In this document: piece after piece, positions 51,973-60,275 of the stretch | How the letters are laid out: the number at the start of each line of letters is the position of its first letter | Position numbering within the stretch: position 1 is the first letter of the stretch | Assembly: GCA_002722565.1 (NCBI GenBank) | Contig: PBMG01000001.1 | Span: forward strand, 124,001-188,000 | Reading direction: 5' to 3' | Length of the DNA stretch: 64,000 nucleotides | Source: Acidimicrobiaceae bacterium | Lineage (GTDB): Bacteria > Actinomycetota > Acidimicrobiia > Acidimicrobiales > Poriferisodalaceae | Made by a program: the position numbers and the translations under genes | The notes under the pieces: model-generated | Databases searched by the model: none | The model's input: only the letters and a program-made list of their open reading frames with translations | What the model was told of the DNA's origin: nothing

Positions 51973-53406
51973 ATGGCAAGGCGCACGAAGATCATCGCAA
52001 CTATCGGTCCCGCTTCGGAAGACGAAGGGACTCTTCGAGGAATGATCGAAGCAGGAATGGACGTCGCCCGTATCGGGTTGGCTCACGGAAGTCTCGATGA
52101 GCAAGTCCAAAAGTTTCAGATGGTACGCAAAGTTTCATCTGATCTGGGAAAGCACGTCGGGATTGTTGTTGATTTACCCGGCCCAAAGGTTAGATGTGCG
52201 CCATTTGATGAGGGAGGGATTGACCTCACCGAAGGCTCCCAGATCTCCTTAGGCGTTGAAGGAAGCGAGAGTTCATCTGACTTCATTAACGTCGATTACC
52301 CAAACCTCCTTCAAGACGTCCAACTCGGAGACAGCCTCTCATTCGGCGATGGCCAAGTGGTCGTAATCGTAGAAGAGCGCGAAGGAGACCGTTTAAAGGC
52401 TCGAGTTGTGCATGGCGGACGCCTAGATGGTCGACCAGGACTTCATGTGCCTTCCGATCGCCTTAGGCTCAGCTCACCGACTGACCATGATCTAACGCTG
52501 TTGGATACCTTCGTTGAATTAGGAACGGACATGGTGGCGGTATCGTTCGTGCGTTCGGCACACGACATTAGACGGCTAGGGGTGGAACCAGCTCCTCGAG
52601 GTCCGATGATCATTGCCAAGATCGAGACAAAGGCTGCTGTGGCGAACCTAGAAGGAATTATCGAGGCATCGGGCGCTGTGATGGTGGCGCGCGGTGATTT
52701 AGGATCCGAGGCAGACATCGAAGAGCTGCCTCACCTACAGAAACACATCATTCAAGAATGCATCGCTCTTGGGCGTCCTGCTATCACAGCTACTCAGATG
52801 CTTGAGTCAATGGTCTCGGCTCCGACGCCAACTCGGGCCGAAGCCTCTGACATAGCGAACGCTGTCTTTGACGGGACGTCTGCCGTGATGCTTAGCGGCG
52901 AAACAGCGATCGGGCGAGACCCTGTGAACGCCGTGCGGACCATGGCGCGGATAACAGCCAGAGCCGATGAGAAATTCAACTATGAAAGTTGGGCTGAACA
53001 TATACGAGCGATTCGACGACGATCAAAGTCCGATGCCGCATATCTTCGTGTCACAGATGCTCTAACGATGGCCGCTTCGCGGACGGCGACCGACACAGAT
53101 GCCGAAGCCATTATTTGTTTGAGTCGGTCCGGTTTCACCGTTCGAAGTGTTGCTCGATTTCGTCCAACCGTCCCATTGTTTGGTATGACCTTTGACGACC
53201 GCACCGCTAACCAGCTCTCACTCTCCTGGGGAACGCGACCGCTCATTTTCAATGAACAAGCAACCCCAGCAGCAACTGCGGAAGAAGCCGTAGCGACAGC
53301 GGCTCGGGTGGGCGTAGTCCGCAGCGGTGACACTGTTGTTGTTGTGTCGGGCTCAAGTGCTGCGACTCATGCAACGGACACTCTTAGGGTGTTGCGAGTT
53401 CCCTGA
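51973..53406 (+). CDS. pyk: Pyruvate kinase
   Basis: A 477-residue pyruvate kinase. The fold and core motifs are clear: TKIIATIGPAS at the start, MIIAKIETKAAVANLEGI, VMVARGDLGSE, ITATQMLESMV and GTSAVMLSGETAIG. It catalyses PEP and ADP to pyruvate and ATP in the last glycolytic step. In the K+-binding segment the usual R-x-N-F-S-H-G is R33-I-G-L-A-H-G, losing the Asn and Ser that bind K+, and DLPGPKVR replaces the D-x-K/Q-G-P-E/K-I-R site. This hints at a K+-independent or divergent enzyme. It is followed by a hydrolase gene after 3 nt. Confidence 0.9.
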   Translation: MARRTKIIATIGPASEDEGTLRGMIEAGMDVARIGLAHGSLDEQVQKFQMVRKVSSDLGKHVGIVVDLPGPKVRCAPFDEGGIDLTEGSQISLGVEGSESSSDFINVDYPNLLQDVQLGDSLSFGDGQVVVIVEEREGDRLKARVVHGGRLDGRPGLHVPSDRLRLSSPTDHDLTLLDTFVELGTDMVAVSFVRSAHDIRRLGVEPAPRGPMIIAKIETKAAVANLEGIIEASGAVMVARGDLGSEADIEELPHLQKHIIQECIALGRPAITATQMLESMVSAPTPTRAEASDIANAVFDGTSAVMLSGETAIGRDPVNAVRTMARITARADEKFNYESWAEHIRAIRRRSKSDAAYLRVTDALTMAASRTATDTDAEAIICLSRSGFTVRSVARFRPTVPLFGMTFDDRTANQLSLSWGTRPLIFNEQATPAATAEEAVATAARVGVVRSGDTVVVVSGSSAATHATDTLRVLRVP

Positions 53407-53409
53407 TCA

Positions 53410-54168
53410 GTGGCCGCTTTTCAGGAAAATACCCAAGGCCTAGCTGTCTATCGCAGTGCTTCGGTGAACTCGCCACTACAGGTGGTGTTGGTTCACGGGG
53501 CAGTGGATCGCGCCGCTGGGATGATTAGGGTCGCGAGGAAGATTGATAACTGTGAAGTAGTCCGTTACGACCGTCGTGGATACGGCCGGTCTGCATCCTT
53601 AGGCGCTCCCTTTACCTTCGAAGAACACATTGAGGACTTGGAGTTAGTCATAGGTGACCGCCCTTCAGTGCTTTTCGGTCACAGCTATGGAGGCAGCATT
53701 GCACTAGCTGTCGCTAGCCGCGGCAACTCCTTCGTACATGCAGCAGTGTCGTACGAAGCTCCGCGTACTTGGGAAACATGGTGGCCGCCGCCTCCCGGTA
53801 CCGACATTGACCCTGCTGACGCTGCTGAACATTTCGTCAAACGCATGATCGGTCAAGAGCGTTGGCAAACTCTGCCCGCTAGCAGTCGTTTGAATCTGCG
53901 TCGCCAGGGAGTGCTCATGGTTCATGAGTTGAATACCCAAACAACACAGCGCTATCGAGTCGAAGAGGCCGAGGTCCCCTTAATCCTAGGAGTTGGCGAT
54001 TTTTCGGGGGAGCATGCACAAAGAGCAGCAACGATGTTCGGCGAAGAAGCGAAGATGGGACGAGTTGTTCGCTTGTTAGGTGCCAAACACGACGCGCCGA
54101 TGTCTCACCCCGAACAGATAGCCGACCTCATAGGTGCAGCTGTTCGGCAGATCTCTAAACTGCTGTGA
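53410..54168 (+). CDS. Alpha/beta-hydrolase
   Basis: A 252-residue hydrolase with VVLVHGAVDRAAGMI, VRYDRRGYGRS, the nucleophile VLFGHSYGGSIAL, an acidic residue in GVGDFSGEH, and His in LGAKHDAPMSHP. The catalytic set is complete. The GTG start is 3 nt after the pyruvate kinase stop, so they are cotranscribed. The cap region is short. Function is not assigned. Confidence 0.85.
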   Translation: MAAFQENTQGLAVYRSASVNSPLQVVLVHGAVDRAAGMIRVARKIDNCEVVRYDRRGYGRSASLGAPFTFEEHIEDLELVIGDRPSVLFGHSYGGSIALAVASRGNSFVHAAVSYEAPRTWETWWPPPPGTDIDPADAAEHFVKRMIGQERWQTLPASSRLNLRRQGVLMVHELNTQTTQRYRVEEAEVPLILGVGDFSGEHAQRAATMFGEEAKMGRVVRLLGAKHDAPMSHPEQIADLIGAAVRQISKLL

Positions 54169-54191
54169 ATCACTACTAGTAGAATCATCGT

Positions 54192-54632
54192 ATGCCTGAG
54201 ACGCCAATTAACTTAACGACGGGTGGCCTACCTGAAACTGTTATCCCCAGTTACGATACGGAAGCAGTCTCGGCTTTAGCAGAGGCTCTTGCGTCGCCCC
54301 CCTCAGACCAGAAAGCGATGGTCGCTGCTGTCGCCGCTAGATGGCCACGGTATTTGGACCCTTGGGTTGCCTTAGGCGCCCTCAGTACCGACACCATAGA
54401 GGCCTACGCCTATTTTCGAGTCGGATATCACCGAGGGCTCGACACCCTTCGAGCATCTGGTTGGCGAGGTAGCGGCTATGTCAGATGGACTCACGGCACC
54501 AATCATGGCTTTTTGCGGGCGCTCCTCGGGCTTCACCGCTCGGCGCAGGCTATTGGAGAACTGGATGAGGCCGAGCGCTGCGCTCAGTTCCTGATGCAAC
54601 TTGACCCTTCAGGAGTGCCAGAGTCGGAATGA
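54192..54632 (+). CDS. DUF3151 family protein
   Basis: A 146-residue protein matching the actinobacterial DUF3151 family: WPRYLDPWVALGALS, IEAYAYFRVGYHRGLDTLRASGWRGSGYV (in parts) and GFLRALLGLHRSAQAIGELDEAERCAQFLMQLDP. The highly conserved AYAYFRVGYHRGLD segment suggests an all-helical core. Function is unknown. The stop overlaps the MobA start by 4 nt (ATGA type), so the two are likely cotranslated; this links DUF3151 to MobA only by context. Confidence 0.88.
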   Translation: MPETPINLTTGGLPETVIPSYDTEAVSALAEALASPPSDQKAMVAAVAARWPRYLDPWVALGALSTDTIEAYAYFRVGYHRGLDTLRASGWRGSGYVRWTHGTNHGFLRALLGLHRSAQAIGELDEAERCAQFLMQLDPSGVPESE

Positions 54633-55195
54633 CAACCATAGGAGCTGTTCTTTGTGGCGGTAGATCTAGTCGTATGGGAGAAGACAAGGCTTCGCTGCAG
54701 TTAGAGGGACGCCCAATGGTGGAGTGGGTTGCTGGTTCGATGAGGGAAGCCGGCTTGGAGTCGATAGTTGCATTGGGAGGTAATGCTTCCATTAGCTTGC
54801 CGATCATCCCCGATGAGCTGGAACAAGAAGGTCCCTTGCACGTGTTGATCAAAGCCATCGAGCGGCTAGGGGACATATTGGTCTGTCCGTGTGACGTTCC
54901 TCTGGTATCCGCGAGACTATTGCGTGAAATCTTGGCTGCGGGTGCGACATCCACCGAACCGGTGGTCTTAGCCAGAAGCGATCAACTCCAGCCCCTGATA
55001 GGCCTCTATAAGGAATCAGCAGCGAGCCTCCTAAGCGCTGGTTTCGCTAGGGGAGAGCGTGGCCCTAAGTTTGTGTTGGAGGAAGGTGACTTCGCAGTGG
55101 TGGAAGCCAAAGCCGCGGAGACCCAAAACATCAATACCCCAACCCAATTCGAAGCGTTGGTCGTTGACCTCTCATCCAGTAATGGCGGAAGGTAG
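54629..55195 (+). CDS. mobA: Molybdenum cofactor guanylyltransferase
   Basis: A 188-residue nucleotidyltransferase that joins GMP from GTP to molybdopterin to make MGD. The GTP-binding start is GAVLCGGRSSRMGEDKASLQ, followed by GRPMVEWVAG and the Mg-site VCPCDVPLVSARLL. The cofactor would serve the molybdopterin oxidoreductase at the left edge. The start overlaps DUF3151 and is followed by a rhodanese gene 28 nt downstream, a possible sulfur-handling link. Confidence 0.88.
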   Translation: MTTIGAVLCGGRSSRMGEDKASLQLEGRPMVEWVAGSMREAGLESIVALGGNASISLPIIPDELEQEGPLHVLIKAIERLGDILVCPCDVPLVSARLLREILAAGATSTEPVVLARSDQLQPLIGLYKESAASLLSAGFARGERGPKFVLEEGDFAVVEAKAAETQNINTPTQFEALVVDLSSSNGGR

Positions 55196-55223
55196 GGGTA
55201 TCCTCAAAAGACGAGGCAGATAA

Positions 55224-55541
55224 ATGAACGTTCCTACGATTTCCGTTGACAACTTGGCAGACCAGATTGCTGGAGGAGCACTAGTCGTTGACGTCCGTGA
55301 GACGGAAGAGTGGGAACAAGGACGAATAAGGGGCGCCACGCTCATACCCCTTGGCGAAGTGGTCGCCCGTTTCGATGAATTTCCCTCCGATAACCCTGTC
55401 TATGTGATGTGTCGGAGTGGGGTCCGAAGCGCTGACGCCTGCGAATACCTGAGGAGTCGAGGCATCGACGCAATTAATGTTGCCGGTGGAATTCTTGCTT
55501 GGGTCGATTCTGACCGCGAAATTGAACGTGGGGCTAGGTGA
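55224..55541 (+). CDS. Rhodanese-like domain protein
   Basis: A 105-residue single-domain sulfurtransferase fold. It has LVVDVRETEEWEQGRIRGATLIPLGEV (in parts) and the active-site loop VMCRSGVRSADACEYL with the catalytic Cys. It carries persulfide sulfur or acts as a signalling domain; being free-standing and near MobA, a role in cofactor sulfur supply is possible. The stop overlaps the RNase D start by 4 nt (GTGA). Confidence 0.9.
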   Translation: MNVPTISVDNLADQIAGGALVVDVRETEEWEQGRIRGATLIPLGEVVARFDEFPSDNPVYVMCRSGVRSADACEYLRSRGIDAINVAGGILAWVDSDREIERGAR

Positions 55542-56797
55542 CCCGCCTTCGCCGCTTAACGACACCTGCTGAATCGGCGAACGTTGATTCCGGTTTGAGC
55601 CAGGACGCATCGTATGTTTGGGTGCAGACTCAAGAAGCGTTCGAAGAGCTCGTTTCCAGGGCGCTTACAGCTGAACGCGTGGCGGTTGATACTGAATTCC
55701 ACCGGGAACGAACCTACTGGCCCAAAGTAGCGTTGCTTCAGATAAGAGTTGCTAATGACACCTTCCTCGTCGATCCACTCAAAGTTGACTTAGCTCCATT
55801 TGCAGAAGTGTTGAAAAGCGATGTGGTTTTCGTGATGCACGCAGCTTCGCAAGACATTGAGGTGTTACAACGGTCTTGTGGAGTTGGACCTCAGAGTCTG
55901 TTCGACACTCAGTTGGTCGCAGGGTTCACTGGTATGAGTACCCCATCTCTTTCCGCACTGGTGGAAAGGTATGTCGGAGTTCGCTTGCCTAAGGGAGACC
56001 GCTTAACAGATTGGTTCGAGCGTCCTCTGCGAAAAAATCAACAAGAGTATGCAGCGAACGATGTGAGGTATCTGTTTGAAGTCCATGATCAGCTGGTTTC
56101 CGAGCTGCAATCCCTGGGACGCTTGGAATGGGCGTTGGGCGAGTGTCGCCTGCTGCAAGAAAAGGTAAAACCAAATATTTCACCTGACCTGGCCTGGACA
56201 CGAATAAAGGAAGCGCGCCATTTGAAAGGTAAGGCACGTTGCGTGGTTTCGGTATTAGCGCGTTGGCGAGAAACCACGGCGCAACGAAAAGACGTTCCGA
56301 TTCGATTCGTCCTTTCTGACTTAGCTTTGGTTGGGATAGCTCAACGCTCGCCCACCAGGCTTAACGAACTTAAATCGATTAGAGGTCTCGATAGTCGTTC
56401 GTTGAAGGACTCACTCGCTGAAGAACTCCTGAGCTTGGTCAGTGAAGGGATGAAGATGAGCGGAGATGAAGTAGCGACCCTTGAGGTAGATGAAGGGCCG
56501 AAGTTAGGAAACGAGATGAGAGCCGCAGTGTCGTTGGTCTCGGCATGGATCTCGCAAGTCGCCAAAGACGAATCCCTTGACCCAACGTTGCTAGCCACTC
56601 GATCTGATATCAACGATCTTTTACGGGGGGCCGAAAATCCTCGACTGGCCAATGGTTGGCGAGCCGATCTAGTCGGTACACGAATTCGCGATTTAGTGGA
56701 AGGTCGGGCTTCGCTGGCCTTTAACCCTCAAGGAGGGTTGCTTCTAGAACCCCGCTCTGGTTTTGTTGATGAAAATAAAGGCAATTTCGACAGGTAA
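55538..56797 (+). CDS. rnd: Ribonuclease D (3'-5' exoribonuclease with HRDC domain)
   Basis: A 419-residue DEDD exonuclease. The active-site motifs are RVAVDTEFHRERTYWPKVALLQI (in parts: VDTEFHRE), FVMHAASQDIEVLQ, LFDTQLVAGFTG and YAANDVRYLFEV with the final acidic residues. An HRDC-type helical domain follows, with PTRLNELKSIRGLDSRSLKD. It trims RNA 3' ends, as in tRNA maturation. The start is the GTG at 55538, overlapping the rhodanese gene. Confidence 0.9.
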   Translation: MTRLRRLTTPAESANVDSGLSQDASYVWVQTQEAFEELVSRALTAERVAVDTEFHRERTYWPKVALLQIRVANDTFLVDPLKVDLAPFAEVLKSDVVFVMHAASQDIEVLQRSCGVGPQSLFDTQLVAGFTGMSTPSLSALVERYVGVRLPKGDRLTDWFERPLRKNQQEYAANDVRYLFEVHDQLVSELQSLGRLEWALGECRLLQEKVKPNISPDLAWTRIKEARHLKGKARCVVSVLARWRETTAQRKDVPIRFVLSDLALVGIAQRSPTRLNELKSIRGLDSRSLKDSLAEELLSLVSEGMKMSGDEVATLEVDEGPKLGNEMRAAVSLVSAWISQVAKDESLDPTLLATRSDINDLLRGAENPRLANGWRADLVGTRIRDLVEGRASLAFNPQGGLLLEPRSGFVDENKGNFDR

Positions 56798-56911
56798 CGA
56801 CCCAATTTTTGTGTCAGATATCTGCTAGAAATGATGTCGTCCCGGTGAGCTGTTCCACCGAGTGGGCAGTCGGGATTTAGCTGTAGGCGGTTTGGAGACG
56901 AGGAGCCATCC

Positions 56912-57142
56912 GTGAAGAAGGGTCGTCATCGCCGATACGAAGAGGCGCGAAAATTTCAGAGGGAGAACGCTGCCGCGTTCTCAGTTGAAGACTTTGAATT
57001 CGATGAGCCTGATTTGTTCTCGAAGGAAGAAGAGGACGCGCCAGACGATCAGTACGGAGATCTTGCAGACAAGTACGACGACTACTCAGAACTTGCCGAC
57101 AAATATGCTGATTTTGACGACACAGAAGAGGAAAAGTCTTAA
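56912..57142 (+). CDS. Small acidic protein with ADKY repeats, unknown function
   Basis: A 76-residue protein. A basic N-terminus (MKKGRHRRYEEARKFQREN) is followed by a strongly acidic tail containing near-repeats DLADKYDDYSELADKYADF. The GTG start follows acgaggag at a good distance. It is not similar to anything I recognise. The charge pattern suggests a nucleic-acid or protein-binding region with a disordered acidic tail. It lies 114 nt after RNase D and converges with the cysteine-rich gene. It could be a spurious call, but the ribosome site and composition support it. Confidence 0.7.
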   Translation: MKKGRHRRYEEARKFQRENAAAFSVEDFEFDEPDLFSKEEEDAPDDQYGDLADKYDDYSELADKYADFDDTEEEKS

Positions 57143-57152
57143 CTATCTCTTC

Positions 57153-57899
57153 TCACGTCCGTCTAACAGTTGGATGCGGAAGAAGAGCAGAGTCCGCCTT
57201 TCTGCGATCTAGCTCTGAGCGTAGCCATCCATAGACTGTGGGACCACAGATAGCAGTCAATTCAGCTTTCATCTGCTCGTAGACAGGAGCAGCTCCAACA
57301 TGAGCTAAGGGGTCTGATGTGCACCACCACCAGATATCCGTTTCCTCTCCACCCCAATCCCGGCGCTCCCACTCGCGCACCATTGTGTATATGTGCCCGG
57401 TGACGGTCTCGTGGTCCTCACGACGTATAGGAGCTTGCCAGCAGATTTCAGGTTTGAGATCCATGGGCTTGTCGCCGGTTGACAGGGCTAAGTGATGAAA
57501 TGCACAGCCTGCACCATTGGGGTGATCGGGGCGATTCTGAAAGATGCAAGCACCGTCAACAACCCTTGTGCGCCACCATCCTTCGTCGTCTTGCCATAAA
57601 CCGCCACCTACATCTTCGGCGTGTTCCTTATGCTGCCAAAGCTGCGGAGTGAGGCGTTCGGTTTGTTCGCGAACGTGTTTGAGGTCTTCTTCGTCGGAGA
57701 TATAGGCGCCGTGAGTGCAACAGCCAAGCTCTTTTTCTGGTGCTGGTTCAGGCTCAACTCCGGGACAGCCGGCTCCATAGATGCAAGTCCATGCGCTAGA
57801 TAAGAAGGTCATGTCAAAGAGCCAAGTTCGATGTTCGCTTGGATCCTCGAAAGATAACCACTCTCGATCCGGATTAGATCCCGTTAAGGGCTTCGCCAC
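57153..57899 (-). CDS. Cysteine-rich protein, possible zinc/iron-chelating domain
   Basis: A 248-residue protein with many cysteines: TCIYGAGCPG, ELGCCTHGAY, VDGACIFQNR, GAGCAFHHLAL, EICWQAPIR, WWCTSDPLAH. The pattern C-x5-C, CC, C-x-F, GC-x-FH resembles YkgJ-type metal-chelating or DUF3109-like proteins. It may hold zinc or an iron-sulfur cluster. Function is unknown. The GTG start at 57899 is 25 nt from the divergent GlcD start. Tryptophan is also unusually common (WWW, WW). Confidence 0.8.
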   Translation of the reverse strand: MAKPLTGSNPDREWLSFEDPSEHRTWLFDMTFLSSAWTCIYGAGCPGVEPEPAPEKELGCCTHGAYISDEEDLKHVREQTERLTPQLWQHKEHAEDVGGGLWQDDEGWWRTRVVDGACIFQNRPDHPNGAGCAFHHLALSTGDKPMDLKPEICWQAPIRREDHETVTGHIYTMVREWERRDWGGEETDIWWWCTSDPLAHVGAAPVYEQMKAELTAICGPTVYGWLRSELDRRKADSALLPHPTVRRT

Positions 57900-57924
57900 A
57901 CCCCCATCCTACGGTACGTTCGTC

Positions 57925-59364
57925 ATGGTGCAGATCTCTACTGATGCGAAGCTTTTTGAAGACTTAGAGGCCGTTTTGGGTGACAGAGCGCGCTCGGGCG
58001 ATTTCGAACTCGGCCTTTACGGCAAAGATGGCTCTGTGTTGCAAGGCAAACCGGCAATTGTCTGTTTGCCCTTAGACACAGAGGAAGTTAGGCAGATTGT
58101 CTCTATTTGCCGCGCCCATGATCGCCCGTTTCTTGCCAGGGGTTCGGGCACCGGGCTTGCAGGTGGAGCGGTTCCAGTTGGTGATCCCGTCATAATTGCG
58201 ACGGCAAAAATGAATAAGATTCTTGAGGTTGACCTAGATGATCGCATCGCCTGGGTTGAACCGGGAGTACTCAACTTAGATTTGAGTAAAGAGTTATCGC
58301 CCCTGGGTTTCCATTTTGCCCCAGACCCATCAAGTCAACAGGTGTGCTCAATCGGAGGAAACGTCGCGAATAACAGCGGAGGACCTCACTGTTTGGCCTA
58401 TGGGGTCACGAGCGCCCACGTTGTGGCTATCGAGGTGGTGTTGCCTGATGGCAATCTCGCCTTGTTAGGGGACCTAACGGCGGAACCACGCGGATATGAC
58501 CTGCGAGGACTTTTTGTGGGCTCCGAAGGAACAATGGGTGTCGCCACCAAAGTTGCGGTTCGGCTCACCCCGAATCCTCCAGCTGTTCGAACCCTCCTGC
58601 TTGATTTTGCCGATGTCCGTGACGGAGCAGCAACTGTTTCGGCGATCATCGCCGCTGGGCTCATACCGGCTGCCCTGGAAATGATGGACAAACGGGCTAT
58701 CGAAATCGTAGAGGCCTTTGTTAATGCTGGGTACCCAACCGAAGCTGACGCAGTGTTACTTGTGGAGCTCGACGGCCTACCGGGCGGAGTTGAACATGGA
58801 GTCGACGTAGTTCGAACAGTGGCAGCCCGCCACGAAGTAGGCAATATTCGAGTAGCTGCTGACAATGCTGAACGAGAGTTGCTGTGGAAGGGCCGAAAGA
58901 ATGCTTTCGGTGCAGTGGCAAGAATCAAACCCGACTATTACCTCCACGACACCGTGGTTCCGCGAGGGAAACTCGTCGAGGTGCTGGAAAAGGTGTACAA
59001 CATCGCCGATGCATACGATCTGATCGCCGTCAACGTGTTCCATGCCGGTGACGGAAATCTCCATCCCATTTTGGCCTACGACAGCAATGAGCCGGGGGTG
59101 TTGGAGAGGGTTCATGCGGCTGGCCGGGCAATTGTGACAGCGTCGATTGAGGCAGGTGGAGTCCTGAGTGGGGAGCATGGTATTGGGCTTGAAAAGCGCG
59201 ATTACATGGGGATGTTGTTCAGTGCACATGACATGGCTACCCAAGATTTGATCCGCGAGGCATTCGACCCACAAGGGTTCGCGAACCCGTTAAAGGTCTT
59301 GCCTTCGGGATCGCGATGCAGCGACTCTTTTCATCAACACGTCCCAGAGGGGGCATGGGTGTGA
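57925..59364 (+). CDS. glcD: Glycolate oxidase FAD-binding subunit GlcD
   Basis: A 479-residue FAD-linked subunit of glycolate oxidase, oxidising glycolate to glyoxylate. Key motifs are PFLARGSGTGLAGGAVPVGDP, GGNVANNSGGPHCLAYGVTS, VNVFHAGDGNLHPILAYD and GGVLSGEHGIGLEKRDYM. The ATG at 57925 is chosen; the longer open frame overlaps the divergent cysteine-rich gene. It overlaps GlcE by 10 nt. Together with GlcE and GlcF it forms a complete membrane-associated complex set. Confidence 0.9.
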   Translation: MVQISTDAKLFEDLEAVLGDRARSGDFELGLYGKDGSVLQGKPAIVCLPLDTEEVRQIVSICRAHDRPFLARGSGTGLAGGAVPVGDPVIIATAKMNKILEVDLDDRIAWVEPGVLNLDLSKELSPLGFHFAPDPSSQQVCSIGGNVANNSGGPHCLAYGVTSAHVVAIEVVLPDGNLALLGDLTAEPRGYDLRGLFVGSEGTMGVATKVAVRLTPNPPAVRTLLLDFADVRDGAATVSAIIAAGLIPAALEMMDKRAIEIVEAFVNAGYPTEADAVLLVELDGLPGGVEHGVDVVRTVAARHEVGNIRVAADNAERELLWKGRKNAFGAVARIKPDYYLHDTVVPRGKLVEVLEKVYNIADAYDLIAVNVFHAGDGNLHPILAYDSNEPGVLERVHAAGRAIVTASIEAGGVLSGEHGIGLEKRDYMGMLFSAHDMATQDLIREAFDPQGFANPLKVLPSGSRCSDSFHQHVPEGAWV

Positions 59365-60275
59365 GTCCCGAGGAGCAGGTTTCACCAGAACTGAGTGAGT
59401 TTGCATCGCAGATCGGGCGCAGCGGGCCAGTCACAGTAGTCGGTGGCCGCACTCAGTGGGAAGTGGGAGGACTCCCCGATTCCGAAGCGCGGGAGATCTT
59501 CGCGCCATCCGGTGTTTGGTCCCATGAACCCGAAGAAATGACGGTTAGGTGCGGAGCCGGTACGAGCCTGCTGGAGCTATCTGAGCAGCTTGCAAAGCAT
59601 CGACAGATGGTGCCCTTAGACATGGACCCCAAAGCAACAGTCGGGGGAGTCCTAGCGGTTGGCAGAAGCGGAATCCGCCGGCTTAGGTATGGTCACGTGC
59701 GAGACCTAGTTCTGCAAATTCGGCATGTTGACCACGAAGGTAAACTTGTCACTTCAGGTGGGCCAACAGTTAAGAACGTTTCGGGGTACGACTTATGCCG
59801 GTTGCTTGTCGGCTCCTTAGGTAAATTTGGGTGTATCGGTGAAGTGATCCTCCGGTGTCTGCCAGTCCCCGAGACCACTAGATGGCTCTCGGGCACAGAT
59901 GATCCCTTTGAGGTTTATTCGAAACTGTATCGACCCTCATCGATTCTTTGGAATGGCGAGCAGGTTTGGGTGTGTTTAGAGGGCGTCGCATCTGATGTCG
60001 ACGCTGAAGCCTCTCTTTTGGGCTTTGAGGAAGTCAACGGCCCACCTGTCCTTCCTGCCGGGAGGAGAATTTCGATTCAACCCAAGTCCCTCAAGGAACT
60101 CGTTGTGAATGACACAAATTGGGTGGCCGAGATAGGAGTTGGGATTGTCCATACCGATACTGCCGAAACGGATTGGCAAGTACCTGAACCAAGCCGGTCG
60201 TTGATGCTCGATCTAGAACATAGGCTGGATCCGACAGGCAGACTGAATCCCGGCCGACAGGTCGTAGAAGGATGA
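59355..60275 (+). CDS. glcE: Glycolate oxidase subunit GlcE
   Basis: A 306-residue FAD-binding PCMH protein, the second flavin subunit of glycolate oxidase. Motifs are VTVVGGRTQWEVGG, VRCGAGTSLLELSEQL, ATVGGVLAVGRSGIRRLRYG and GGPTVKNVSGYDLCRLLVGS. It is shorter than GlcD, as in the family, with the catalytic C-terminal part truncated. The ATG at 59355 follows gagggggc; it overlaps the GlcD end by 10 nt and the GlcF start by 4 nt. Confidence 0.9.
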   Translation: MGVSPEEQVSPELSEFASQIGRSGPVTVVGGRTQWEVGGLPDSEAREIFAPSGVWSHEPEEMTVRCGAGTSLLELSEQLAKHRQMVPLDMDPKATVGGVLAVGRSGIRRLRYGHVRDLVLQIRHVDHEGKLVTSGGPTVKNVSGYDLCRLLVGSLGKFGCIGEVILRCLPVPETTRWLSGTDDPFEVYSKLYRPSSILWNGEQVWVCLEGVASDVDAEASLLGFEEVNGPPVLPAGRRISIQPKSLKELVVNDTNWVAEIGVGIVHTDTAETDWQVPEPSRSLMLDLEHRLDPTGRLNPGRQVVEG

